From positions 1 through 38,142 of the forward strand of contig CALESJ010000019.1 in assembly GCA_937907025.1 (NCBI GenBank): a stretch of DNA of 38,142 nt, given 5' to 3'. Below, piece after piece: positions 31,057 through 38,142 of this stretch. The DNA is from an uncultured Faecalibacterium sp. Lineage in GTDB: Bacteria; Bacillota; Clostridia; Oscillospirales; Ruminococcaceae. The first letter of the stretch is position 1; each line of letters opens with the position of its first letter. The notes beneath the pieces were generated by a model. The model did no database searches. It was not told the DNA's origin and was given only the letters and a program-made list of their open reading frames with translations. The translations under genes and the position numbers were made by a program.

Positions 31057-32346
31057 ATGCCCTCCCCGTACTACGATGACCAGGAAAAGCGCCGCACGGC
31101 CGCTCCGCCGGTGAACCGGCGCCCGGCGGCACCGGACCGTCAGCAGTACCGCCGCGGCGACGCGCCGTTCCAGATTCCCATCTGGGTGGTCATCCTGACT
31201 TTCTGTTTTGGTATGTGGCCGGTATCCATCGTGCTGCTGATCCTCAACTATCTGCTGCGTACCGGGCAGCTCAACTCGGAGGCTTTCCGCAGCCGCCGGC
31301 GTTATGAACCGGTGCGCAGCATATACAACCAGCCTGCGGCCGGACCGGAATCCCAGAGCAAACCAGCCGCCCCGGCAAAATCCGCCCGGCGGACCACCAA
31401 GCGGAAAACCGCCGAATCCCAGCAGGGGGACGGCGGCGCCAACGTGCTGGCCATTGTGGGGATTGCGGTGGGCGCCGTTGGTCTGCTGGCCACCGTGAGC
31501 AGCCTGCACGAAATGATCTTCTACGGCGGTGCGGAGTACTGGCACCTGTATGTGGAGGATGTGATCGCCGGGTCCCTGCCTTTGTTTGCGGGCATCGGTA
31601 TGTTCATCGGTGCCAACATCATGCGCACCGGCCGGCGTATCCGCCGCAAGATCGACAAGATCGTGGGCAAGGCCGACCACATGTACATTAAGGAAATTGC
31701 CGACGCGCTGCCCTGCAGTTACGAAAAATGCCGCCGCTACCTGGAGGACTGCATCGACAAAGGGTTGTTCGGGGACGATGCCTATCTGGATATGCGCACC
31801 CGCTGCCTGGTGGTGCGGGGCGATGCACCTCAGCCGGAACAGGTCGCGCCCGCCCCGGAGGCCCCCAAGGCCCCGGCCGCACCCCAGAGCGAGTACGACA
31901 AGACCCTGGCACGGCTGCATGAGCTGAACGACGCCATCCCCGATGAGGAGATGAGCGACCGTATCGCCCGGCTGGAGGCCGTGACCGCCAAAATCTTTGC
32001 CCAGGCGGAATCCGACCCTGAAAAACTGCCCCAGATGCGCAAATTTCTGGACTACTACCTTCCCACCTCCATCAAGCTGCTGGAAGCCTACGCGGAGATG
32101 GATGCCCAGGGCATCGAGGGCGAGAACATCTCGGAATCCAAGCGCCGCATTGAGCAGACCATGGGCACCCTGGTCACCGCCTTTGAAAATCAGCTGGATA
32201 AGCTGTTCCAGTCGGATGCGCTGGACCTTTCGGCGGACATTGACGTGATGGAAAAGATGCTCCAGGCCGACGGCCTGGCCGGGGACAACGACCCCTTTGA
32301 CCTGAGAACACCCAAAGCTCCCGAAGCCCCCGACCTGCATCTGTAA
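31057..32346 (+). CDS. XpaC-like (5-bromo-4-chloroindolyl phosphate hydrolysis) membrane protein
   Basis: A 429-residue protein. Residues 1-35 are basic and Pro-rich; one membrane helix near 45-68 (IPIWVVILTFCFGMWPVSIVL), a linker, two more helices near 130-190 with a short loop, a winged-helix-like segment near 210-260 (YIKEIADALPCSYEKCRRYL), and a C-terminal helical domain with LDYYLPTSIKLLEAYAEMD, the recognisable XpaC-family block. XpaC relatives are often found with TelA-type toxic-anion genes; none is seen here. Function is unknown despite the historical name. It is the second gene of the SGNH operon and is followed by a terminator. Confidence 0.8.
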   Translation: MPSPYYDDQEKRRTAAPPVNRRPAAPDRQQYRRGDAPFQIPIWVVILTFCFGMWPVSIVLLILNYLLRTGQLNSEAFRSRRRYEPVRSIYNQPAAGPESQSKPAAPAKSARRTTKRKTAESQQGDGGANVLAIVGIAVGAVGLLATVSSLHEMIFYGGAEYWHLYVEDVIAGSLPLFAGIGMFIGANIMRTGRRIRRKIDKIVGKADHMYIKEIADALPCSYEKCRRYLEDCIDKGLFGDDAYLDMRTRCLVVRGDAPQPEQVAPAPEAPKAPAAPQSEYDKTLARLHELNDAIPDEEMSDRIARLEAVTAKIFAQAESDPEKLPQMRKFLDYYLPTSIKLLEAYAEMDAQGIEGENISESKRRIEQTMGTLVTAFENQLDKLFQSDALDLSADIDVMEKMLQADGLAGDNDPFDLRTPKAPEAPDLHL

Positions 32347-32360
32347 GAACCAAAAACAAA

Positions 32361-32399
32361 ACCCCGCCCCGGAAACTCTTCCGGGACGGGGTATTTTTT
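32361..32399 (+). terminator. Terminator of the SGNH-XpaC operon
   Basis: Stem CCCCG-CCCCGGAA paired with TTCCGGG-ACGGGG around ACTC, followed by TATTTTTT, 15 bases after the stop codon. It faces the 3' end of the convergent flavodiiron gene. Confidence 0.92.
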
Positions 32400-32426
32400 A
32401 TGCTATGATGCAGCGCGGGGGAAAAC

Positions 32427-33638
32427 TCAGGCCTTCACGGTCTGGGCCACGGCGTCGGCCAGGGCGGCCACGTCGCCATCCTGGGCAGCGTTCAGGGCGC
32501 CGCGCACAGTCAGCTTGGTTTCCAGCACGGTGCAGTTCTTCAGGCCTTCCAGCTTGGCGCTCATCAGGCGGGCAGACATGGGAGCCCAGCTGCCGTTCTC
32601 GATGAGGGCGAAGGTGCGGTTCTGCAGACCCAGGGCCTGCAGGTCATCCAGCAGAGAGGCCACCGGGGGATACAGGCCACCGTTGTAGGTGGGGCTGGCC
32701 AGCACGATGGTGGAAGCACGCCAGCACTCGGCCACGGCCTCGCTCACATCAGCCACGGACAGGTCCAGCACCTTCACGTTGGCCACGCCGCGAGCACCCA
32801 CCTGGGCGGCTACGGCCTCGGCAGCGGAAGCGGTGTTGCCGTACAGGCTGCCGTACAGCACCACAACGGCCTTTTCTTCGGCTTCCCAGCGGCTCCACAG
32901 GTCATACTTGCCCAGGAACCAGGCCAGGTCCTTGCGCCAGATGGGACCATGCAGCGGGGCGATGGTCTGGATGGGCAGGGCGCCGGCCTTCTTCAGCACG
33001 TTCTGCACCTGCACGCCGTACTTGCCCACGATGTTGGCATAGTAGCGGCGGGCGTCATCCAGCCAGTCACGCTCGAAGTTCACTTCATCGGCAAACAGGC
33101 TGCCGCCCAGGGCACCGAAGGTGCCGAAAGCGTCGGCACTGAACAGGGTGCCGGTGGCGGTGTCGAAAGCCATCATGACTTCCGGCCAGTGGACCATGGG
33201 CGCCATGACAAAGCTCAGGCTGTGCTTGCCCAGCTCCAGGGTGTCGCCTTCCTTGACCAGCAGGGCACCGTCGATGGCGGCGGCGTCACCGGGGAAGAAC
33301 GCCTTCAGCATGGGCACGGTCTTGGCGTTGCAGACGATCTGCACACCGGGCCAGCGCAGCAGCACGGCCTCGATCATGGCGGCGTGGTCGGGCTCCATGT
33401 GGTCGATGACCAGGTAGTCCAGCGCACGGCCGTTCAGCGCGGCGGCCACATTCTCCAGGAACTGGGCGCCCACCGAAGCATCGGCGGTGTCCATCAGCGC
33501 GGTCTTCTCGTCCAGAATGACGTAGGAGTTGTAGGAAACACCGCGGGGGATGGGGAACAGGTTCTCGAATTTGGCCAGACGGCGGTCGCTGGCGCCCACA
33601 TAAAGGATATCCGGGGCAATGGTCTGAATGTTATGCAT
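32427..33638 (-). CDS. fprA: FprA-type flavodiiron protein (O2/NO reductase)
   Basis: A 403-residue A-type flavoprotein that reduces O2 to water or NO to N2O and protects anaerobes. N-terminal metallo-beta-lactamase-like domain with the di-iron ligands His80, Glu82, Asp84 and His85 (HMEPDH), a further His in MVHWPEVMM and the later APLHGP. C-terminal flavodoxin domain from about 255 with the FMN loop GSLYGNTASAAEAV. All usual ligands are present. ATG 33638 follows GGGAGG. The promoter has an extended -10, TGC-TACAAT, at 33704-33709. The gene uses few rare codons and looks highly expressed. Confidence 0.95.
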   Translation of the reverse strand: MHNIQTIAPDILYVGASDRRLAKFENLFPIPRGVSYNSYVILDEKTALMDTADASVGAQFLENVAAALNGRALDYLVIDHMEPDHAAMIEAVLLRWPGVQIVCNAKTVPMLKAFFPGDAAAIDGALLVKEGDTLELGKHSLSFVMAPMVHWPEVMMAFDTATGTLFSADAFGTFGALGGSLFADEVNFERDWLDDARRYYANIVGKYGVQVQNVLKKAGALPIQTIAPLHGPIWRKDLAWFLGKYDLWSRWEAEEKAVVVLYGSLYGNTASAAEAVAAQVGARGVANVKVLDLSVADVSEAVAECWRASTIVLASPTYNGGLYPPVASLLDDLQALGLQNRTFALIENGSWAPMSARLMSAKLEGLKNCTVLETKLTVRGALNAAQDGDVAALADAVAQTVKA

Positions 33639-33703
33639 GATCTATAACCTCCCTGAAATTGTTTGGACTTCAGCATGTTGACTGGATTTGGGCTCTACTC
33701 CTC

Positions 33704-33712
33704 ATTGTAGCA
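33704..33712 (-). promoter_or_regulatory. Extended -10 promoter of fprA
   Basis: Minus strand TGC-TACAAT (plus 33704-33712), about 65 bases before the start codon; no clear -35. No operator is obvious. Confidence 0.5.
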
Positions 33713-33746
33713 AAAATGCCTTATAAAAAATAGTGGCTGCGGCAAC

Positions 33747-33773
33747 AAAACAGCCGGGCACCCGGCCCGGCTG
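33747..33773 (-). terminator. Terminator of the PAP2 gene
   Basis: Stem CAGCCGGGC paired with GCCCGGCTG across a short loop, with TTTTG following on the minus strand, directly behind the stop codon at 33781. Confidence 0.85.
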
Positions 33774-33780
33774 AAAAAAA

Positions 33781-34461
33781 TTATACACGCTCCAGCATTT
33801 TGCGCAGACGATCACCGTGGGGAGCATACCACCAGGCGGTCAAGTGGTCGGCCATGTGGTCCAGCAGCAGTGCCAGCAGGATGCCGCCCATGGCGTCCAT
33901 GGCGGAGTGCTGCTTCAGCAGCATGGTGGAAGCCACAATGGCGGCCATCAGCAGATGGGAAAGCCCGCCGCCCAGCAGCTGCAGTTTCCGGCTGCCCCGG
34001 CGCACATACCGCTGCCAGGCCAGGTCCAGGGTCACGGCGTTGAGCACATGAATGGACGGGAACACGTTGGTGGGGGTGTCGGTGTGGTACAACTCCCGCA
34101 CCGCCCGGGCGAACACATCGGTGCCGGGCACATAGGACGGGCGCAGATACACGCCGTTGGGCACCACGGCGCAGAACAGCAGCGCCAGGGTCATGCCCAC
34201 GAACAGCGGCAGACACAGCCGCCAGAAATCCCAGCGCGTTCCTTTCCAGAGGAAGAAGAAGAGGGTGCCGGGAATCCAGGCAAACCATAAGTAATAGGGA
34301 ATGATGGCGTATTTGCAGAAGGAAATCAGATCGTCCAGGGCACAATGGAGAACCAGATCCGGGACCTGTACAGTCTTTTCCAGCAAGACGAAAAACGCAA
34401 GATAGAATACCAGATACCCGGCCATGAAAATGACCGGATGATTTCTGCACCAGCTGCGCAT
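33781..34461 (-). CDS. PAP2-superfamily membrane phosphatase/transferase
   Basis: A 226-residue protein from ATG 34461, chosen for AAGGAG nine bases upstream over longer in-frame starts. Six membrane helices and the catalytic motifs of the PAP2/inositol-phosphorylceramide-synthase group: PSIHVLNAV (second motif, His as acid) and KQHSAMDAMGG (third motif, His nucleophile and Asp). The first motif, usually KxxxxxxRP, is only weakly visible as LRPSY. It probably acts on a lipid phosphate such as undecaprenyl or phosphatidate; substrate is open. Promoter TTGTTT-N17-TATAAT at 34511-34539. Confidence 0.88.
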   Translation of the reverse strand: MRSWCRNHPVIFMAGYLVFYLAFFVLLEKTVQVPDLVLHCALDDLISFCKYAIIPYYLWFAWIPGTLFFFLWKGTRWDFWRLCLPLFVGMTLALLFCAVVPNGVYLRPSYVPGTDVFARAVRELYHTDTPTNVFPSIHVLNAVTLDLAWQRYVRRGSRKLQLLGGGLSHLLMAAIVASTMLLKQHSAMDAMGGILLALLLDHMADHLTAWWYAPHGDRLRKMLERV

Positions 34462-34510
34462 AAGAAAGGCTCCTTTTGTTCGCATCGAGAACATCCCGAT
34501 GATAGACCAC

Positions 34511-34539
34511 ATTATACTTCGCTCCGCACAGGAAAACAA
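34511..34539 (-). promoter_or_regulatory. Promoter of the PAP2 gene
   Basis: Minus strand TTGTTT (34534-34539) and TATAAT (34511-34516) with a 17-base spacer, about 50 bases before the start codon. Confidence 0.7.
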
Positions 34540-34736
34540 GCGCGAAACCAGACAACTTTTGCAAAGGCTGTCCGGGACGTTTTTGGCGGATTTGACAATA
34601 AAACCGCTGTAATAACGCACTTTTTTTGCAGTTTGTTCTCCGGCTGAAAACACAGGCACGGATTTTTTCCGCGCTTGTTCTATACTACGAAGGGCGCCGG
34701 CACTTTTTTGCAGGCAAAAGGTGAAAAAGTTGTAAA
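34540..34736. other. Intergenic stretch, no gene seen
   Basis: AT-richer sequence between the PAP2 promoter and the anti-sigma terminator. I see no open frame with a ribosome site and no strong hairpin. T-runs at about 34619-34627 and 34664-34670 are not attached to a good stem. Confidence 0.5.
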
Positions 34737-34740
34737 CAAA

Positions 34741-34779
34741 AAGCCCCGTGCAACCGGTAAGCCCGGGCACGGGGCAAAA
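34741..34779 (-). terminator. Terminator of the sigma/anti-sigma operon
   Basis: Stem GCCCCGTGC/GCACGGGGC around a 15-base loop, followed on the minus strand by TTTTTGTTT, just behind the stop codon at 34790. Confidence 0.9.
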
Positions 34780-34789
34780 GGCGAAGGAA

Positions 34790-36136
34790 TCAGTCGGCGT
34801 CGGCCAGGCTGTTCAGGTCCTGCAGGCTGATGGCGGGCACCAGATACTCACAGTAGGTATGTGCGGTGCCGTCGCTTGCGGCGGAGCCCTCATCGGCGGT
34901 GAAGCACCAGTAAGGCAGGTACCAGGCACTGTCCCGGCTTTCAGTGTAGCGCAGATGCACATATGCCAGGTTTTCCAGCACGCCCGCGCCGTCCAGACTG
35001 CCGCCGTCGGTGAGGAACAGGTCCTGGGTCAGCAGGTCTTCTGCCTCTGCCCGGGTGAGTGTGGAATAGGTACCCGCAGTCCGGGTCAGGTCGGCATTGT
35101 GCCACACCACCCGGCACAGGCGGCCGTCTGCATCGGCGGCCACTTCCACGCTGTTCAGCGCCCCGGCCTCGATATTGCCGGTCGCAGTGTCGGAAGAGTC
35201 ATAAAACTGCACATGCCATCCGCCGTCGGTTCCGGTGTAGGTCATGGCAACAGGCGTCTGCCCTGCCAGCGCTGCCACACCGGGCCAATCTGCCTGAACC
35301 GTCCGGGCGGTTTCATCGACCGCCTGCTGCGTGGCAGCGGTTTCGGTTCCCGGTGTCTGGGCGGTGACGGTACCGGTGTTGTCTGCTGTCAGGGTCAGAC
35401 CATCCGGCCATGCCTCACAGGGGGATACTTCCAGGGTCAGACCGGCGGCGTCGGCCCAGAACTGCAGCTCGTCGCGCTCGCTTCCGCCGTTCTGCCGCAG
35501 AACCGCTGCCTGCTCGTCGGCTTCCTCCTGGGTCAGACCGGTATACACGGCGCTGTCTGCCAGGGTGGTGTCCAGACCCAACGCCTGCAGCATCGACCGT
35601 ATCCGGCCGTACATGCCGCTGGTGTCAATGGTCCGGGCTGCCGCCATGCTGCGATAGACGGTCACGGTGTCCGGCAGCATCCAGTCCGAAAGCCGGGCCC
35701 GGTCTGCCGGCAGGGGGGACGTATCCAGTGTGTACGGTCCGCTGCCTGTGTCCAGCCGGTCCGCCAGGGCGGCAGGAAGAACGGAAAGACTTTCTCCAGC
35801 TTCATTATATAAGGCGGTCAGACCATCGTATGCCTTGGTCTGGGCGGTGCCGGCTTCTTCGCTGGCGGTGTCGCTGCGGGCGGACCCGCCGGCGGATTCC
35901 TGCAGGGCTGCCTCGGGGGCAACAGCCGCCGCGGTATCAGGCGCGGCAGTCCCCTTCATGGTAGTTTTCTGCCACAATACGGCACCCACCACCAGGCACA
36001 GGCAGGCGGCCAGCGGTGCCGCCCGGAACAGAACCGGCCGCCAGTTCCGCTGCGGCCGGGCGGGCGGCTCATCCGCCGCCAGAATCAGGTCATCGTCTAC
36101 ATCGCCGATGGCCTGAAACAGTTCCCGCGCATTCAT
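34790..36136 (-). CDS. Membrane anti-sigma-like protein with large outer domain
   Basis: A 448-residue protein whose ATG overlaps the stop codon of the ECF sigma gene (ATGA). Residues 1-32 are cytoplasmic and short, with an acidic helix (ELFQAIGDVDDDLILAAD); one membrane helix at about 35-56; then an Ala/Thr/Ser-rich linker and an extracytoplasmic domain of about 370 residues with several PepSY/DUF-like strand-helix repeats (EAEDLLTQDLFL, EEADEQAAVLRQ). The gene order and topology fit an anti-sigma factor or a sigma-linked sensor. It lacks the usual zinc-binding HxxxCxxC motif. The outer ligand is unknown. Confidence 0.75.
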   Translation of the reverse strand: MNARELFQAIGDVDDDLILAADEPPARPQRNWRPVLFRAAPLAACLCLVVGAVLWQKTTMKGTAAPDTAAAVAPEAALQESAGGSARSDTASEEAGTAQTKAYDGLTALYNEAGESLSVLPAALADRLDTGSGPYTLDTSPLPADRARLSDWMLPDTVTVYRSMAAARTIDTSGMYGRIRSMLQALGLDTTLADSAVYTGLTQEEADEQAAVLRQNGGSERDELQFWADAAGLTLEVSPCEAWPDGLTLTADNTGTVTAQTPGTETAATQQAVDETARTVQADWPGVAALAGQTPVAMTYTGTDGGWHVQFYDSSDTATGNIEAGALNSVEVAADADGRLCRVVWHNADLTRTAGTYSTLTRAEAEDLLTQDLFLTDGGSLDGAGVLENLAYVHLRYTESRDSAWYLPYWCFTADEGSAASDGTAHTYCEYLVPAISLQDLNSLADAD

Positions 36137-36693
36137 ACATTCACCCCCTGTTCGGATAGTTCTTTCTTCAGCTTGTTGCGGGTCCGGTGCAGAATCACCC
36201 GCACCCGGCCTTCCGGTATGCCGTACCGCACCGCAATATCGGCGGTGGAATCACAATACCAGTACCGGCGGAGGAAGATGCCCCGGGCAGGTTCCGGCTG
36301 CCGGCGCAGAAAATCGCTGATAAACCGGGCAGTTTCGGCGGCTTCTGCGGCATGTTCCACCCGGGCCGGGCTGGCCAGACAACCCTCCAGCTCTTCCAGC
36401 ACCACTTCGGCCTGGCCACCGCCCCGTTTCTGTGCCAGGGCTTTGTCCCGGCGGTCCAGAGCAAGGTTGCGGGTGATGCGCCCTAAGTACGGGGCCAGTC
36501 GGGCCGGTCGGTTTTCCGGCATGCTGTTCCAGGCGGCCATCCAGGTGTCGTTCTCCACTTCCTCGGCGTCGGGGTCGCTGCCCAGCAGATTGAATGCGAT
36601 TTTGCGGCAGTAAGCTCCGAACTTGGCGGCGGTTTCAGTCAGGGCCTGTTCATCCCGCGCCCAGTATAAGGCGACAATGGCGGAATCCTCCAT
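36133..36693 (-). CDS. ECF-type sigma-70 factor
   Basis: A 186-residue ECF sigma factor from ATG 36693 after GGAGGTGA. Region 2: FGAYCRKIAFNLLGSDPDAEEV with ENDTWMAAW, in part; region 4: FLRRYWYCDSTADIAVRYGI and EGRVRVILHRTRNKLK, in part. Its probable promoter carries an ECF-like AAC-N16-CGT, consistent with self-activation. It is coupled to the membrane protein behind it, which is the likely antagonist. The regulon is unknown. Confidence 0.93.
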   Translation of the reverse strand: MEDSAIVALYWARDEQALTETAAKFGAYCRKIAFNLLGSDPDAEEVENDTWMAAWNSMPENRPARLAPYLGRITRNLALDRRDKALAQKRGGGQAEVVLEELEGCLASPARVEHAAEAAETARFISDFLRRQPEPARGIFLRRYWYCDSTADIAVRYGIPEGRVRVILHRTRNKLKKELSEQGVNV

Positions 36694-36727
36694 GCCGTCA
36701 CCTCCATTCCCTTCTTTTCCTATTATA

Positions 36728-36754
36728 TAACACGGTATTCGGCCTGCCGTGTTA
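36728..36754 (-). promoter_or_regulatory. Candidate ECF autoregulatory promoter / inverted repeat
   Basis: On the minus strand AAC (36751-36753) and CGT (36732-36734) are 16 bases apart, the usual ECF -35/-10 signature (TGTAACA and CCGTGTT). The same bases form an inverted repeat TAACACGG/CCGTGTTA with an 11-base centre, so an operator is the alternative reading. A housekeeping TATAAT follows immediately. Confidence 0.55.
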
Positions 36755-36810
36755 CATACTCTATATAAAAGAATATAGCCGACCGGCCGGTCGACTGCAA
36801 GGACCAATAA

Positions 36811-36839
36811 AAATAAAAAAGCGGCGCCGAAACGCCGCT
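36811..36839 (-). terminator. Terminator of the CorA gene
   Basis: Stem AGCGGCG/CGCCGCT with a six-base loop, followed on the minus strand by TTTTTATTTTT, directly behind the stop codon at 36845. It separates corA from the ECF promoter. Confidence 0.9.
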
Positions 36840-36844
36840 GTGTG

Positions 36845-37786
36845 TTACAGCATATGCTTTTTGTGCAGGAACCAGGCTGCCCCGGCGCAGATGGCCAGGA
36901 TGAAGGCACATACCACCCCGAATCCCCAGGGGGCGTAGGCAAAAGGCATGCCGTCCAGATTGACGTTCATACCGTACAGGCCGGATACTACCGTAGGCAC
37001 GGCCATGATGAGGGTGACCGAAGTCAGGTATTTCATGGCGTTGTTCAAGCGGTTGTCCAACACGGCGCTGAACAGTTCCCGGGTACCTTTGATATCGTCG
37101 CGGTAGATGGTGGTCATCTCAATGGCCTGGCGCATCTCCACAATGACATCATCCAGCAGTTCCATGTCGTCGGGGTACTGTTCCAGCCGCTTGTACCGGG
37201 TCAGGCGGTCCAGCACCGTGCTGTTGGCACGCAGACTGGTGGCAAAGTAGACCAGGGTGGATTCCAGCGCATGCAGTTCAATAAGATCACTGTCGCGCAT
37301 AGTCCCGGACAGGTTCTTTTCGATCTCCTGCCGACGGCGGTCGATGAGCCGCAGTTCCTGCTGGTACATCATGGCAGCCCGGTTCATGATCTGATAGACG
37401 AAACGCATCTTCTTCCGGGTGCTGAATTCACGGACCCGGCAGGCGGCAAAGTCCTGCAATACCTGCGAGTCCACCGCACAGACCGTGGTGATGGTCTGCT
37501 GGGTGAGCAGGATGCCCAAAGGAATGGTGGTGTATACACCCACACCTTTGTCCGGTACCTGAACGGGTACGTCCACGATGATCACAGTATAGCCGTCCTC
37601 CAAAGAAACACGGGCGGATTCTTCAGGGTCCAGGGCGGCCTGCAGGTCTGCAGGCTCAATATCCAGTGTGGCAGCGACCTGCCGGACCTCCTCCGGGGAA
37701 GGGGCGGTCAGACTGATCCAGGTGCCGTCTGCGATTTCTCCAGTACGCGCCGGGCGCTTGTCCACAGTCTGATAGATCTTCATCAT
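36845..37786 (-). CDS. corA: CorA-family divalent cation transporter
   Basis: A 313-residue protein. The N-terminal two thirds forms the cytoplasmic funnel domain; a long helix precedes two C-terminal membrane helices. The first ends in the diagnostic YGMNV (about residue 272), the second is FGVVCAFILAICAGAAWFL followed by the basic tail HKKHML. It transports Mg2+, Co2+ or Ni2+ down the potential. The start is one of two adjacent ATGs (37786, 37783) with only a weak ribosome site (GGTGG). Promoter TTGCGC-N17-TATACT at 37822-37850. Confidence 0.92.
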   Translation of the reverse strand: MMKIYQTVDKRPARTGEIADGTWISLTAPSPEEVRQVAATLDIEPADLQAALDPEESARVSLEDGYTVIIVDVPVQVPDKGVGVYTTIPLGILLTQQTITTVCAVDSQVLQDFAACRVREFSTRKKMRFVYQIMNRAAMMYQQELRLIDRRRQEIEKNLSGTMRDSDLIELHALESTLVYFATSLRANSTVLDRLTRYKRLEQYPDDMELLDDVIVEMRQAIEMTTIYRDDIKGTRELFSAVLDNRLNNAMKYLTSVTLIMAVPTVVSGLYGMNVNLDGMPFAYAPWGFGVVCAFILAICAGAAWFLHKKHML

Positions 37787-37821
37787 AGTTCGCCACCACC
37801 GTTACTTGATCATACTATATT

Positions 37822-37850
37822 AGTATAAGGCGTGATACACAAAAGCGCAA
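37822..37850 (-). promoter_or_regulatory. Promoter of corA
   Basis: Minus strand TTGCGC (37845-37850) and TATACT (37822-37827) with a 17-base spacer. The inverted repeat ATACTA/TAGTAT (37812-37826) overlaps the -10 and could be a regulatory site or a short 5' hairpin. Confidence 0.7.
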
Positions 37851-37945
37851 GCGGAAAGAGATTGGACAAAACTTGTGTTTTATTCCACTGTAAGGCACAA
37901 GATACGGATTGGGAAAATTCCTGTAAAAAAATGTCGGGAAAAGTG

Positions 37946-37974
37946 TTGACAAACGCCCGCATGAATGGTATTAT
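37946..37974 (+). promoter_or_regulatory. rRNA operon promoter P1
   Basis: TTGACA (37946-37951), 17-base spacer, TATTAT (37969-37974). It is followed by the block AAGCTGTTCCGCGAGGG (37979-37995), repeated after P2. Confidence 0.88.
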
Positions 37975-38060
37975 ATCTAAGCTGTTCCGCGAGGGACGGC
38001 AGGCGCTGAGAAAAGAAGTTCGAAAGAACTTCACAGCTCAAAAAAATCTCAAAAAAGTGC

Positions 38061-38089
38061 TTGACAAAAGAAACTTGATGAGATATAAT
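38061..38089 (+). promoter_or_regulatory. rRNA operon promoter P2
   Basis: Perfect consensus TTGACA (38061-38066), 17-base spacer, TATAAT (38084-38089), 115 bases after P1, followed by AAGCTGTCCCGCGAGGG (38094-38110). Confidence 0.92.
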
Positions 38090-38093
38090 AAAT

Positions 38094-38142
38094 AAGCTGT
38101 CCCGCGAGGGCAGCGCCAAGCAGGACCTTGAAAATTGAACAA
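38094..38142 (+). other. rRNA leader with boxA-like antitermination site
   Basis: The end of the window reads GACCTTGAAAATTGAACAA, the conserved Firmicutes rRNA leader of the boxA/TTGAAAACTGAACA type found just before 16S (and in spacers). The 16S gene itself should start shortly beyond the window. Confidence 0.85.

Noticed and set aside
29677..32340. An 887-codon open frame on the minus strand
   Set aside because: It is antisense to the SGNH and XpaC-like genes, which have clear motifs, ribosome sites and a terminator. Long antisense frames are expected in GC-rich DNA.
36773..36796. GGCCGGTCGACCGGCC-like palindrome between the CorA terminator and the ECF promoter
   Set aside because: Could be a small stem or restriction-like site, but I see no link to a regulator or transcript.
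37832..38095. An 87-codon open frame on the plus strand
   Set aside because: It runs across both rRNA promoters and has no ribosome site.
1..38142. CRISPR arrays, tRNA genes, insertion-sequence transposases
   Set aside because: I found no spaced repeats, cloverleaf sequences or transposase reading frames in the window.

Overview
The window looks like a gut Clostridia chromosome of the Oscillospiraceae type (Faecalibacterium/Gemmiger/Subdoligranulum-like). This is inferred from gene content, strong GGAGG ribosome sites, a strictly anaerobic gene set (flavodiiron protein, bilirubin reductase) and an rRNA leader at the right end; the exact genus cannot be set from sequence alone. It has two parts that differ visibly in base composition.

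Part A (1 to about 18,340) is more AT-rich and looks acquired. It opens with two plus-strand genes of a kind common on clostridial conjugative elements: a DUF6076-like protein and a sigma-70-like protein whose C-terminus looks abnormal. A potassium-uptake island of about 16 kb follows, all on the minus strand. In transcription order it holds: a KdpD sensor kinase (18029-15348); two tiny membrane proteins; KdpF, KdpA, KdpB and KdpC; an unknown protein (10307-9420); a terminator; a small membrane protein; a CBS-domain gene broken by an in-frame stop; KtrB; KtrA; a membrane-tethered protein resembling part of a LysR effector-binding domain; a second KdpD; and the single KdpE response regulator. 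Eleven-base direct repeats of the type YTTAAT lie upstream of kdpD2, of the kdp structural genes and of ktrB, so one KdpE may control Kdp and Ktr together. The island ends inside a truncated XRE regulator gene near 18,340.

Part B (18,340 to 38,142) is GC-rich, probably core chromosome, and made of short operons separated by clear terminators. From left to right it holds: a GNAT acetyltransferase; a FlaR-like P-loop kinase with an alpha/beta hydrolase; a flavin reductase; a large GT-C-like membrane protein; an oleate hydratase with an N-terminal hydrophobic segment, and a TetR regulator; a bilQRS bilirubin-reduction operon with its own promoter and twin palindromes; a MarR regulator with a YczE-type membrane protein; an SGNH hydrolase with an XpaC-like protein; a flavodiiron protein; a PAP2-family protein; an ECF sigma/anti-sigma pair; and a CorA transporter. 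The last 200 bases hold tandem rRNA promoters and the conserved leader just before a 16S gene that lies outside the window.

The most notable points are the bilQRS operon with its readable control region, the double-KdpD/single-KdpE potassium island with several unnamed small membrane proteins, and the membrane-tethered LysR-like sensor candidate between ktrA and kdpD.
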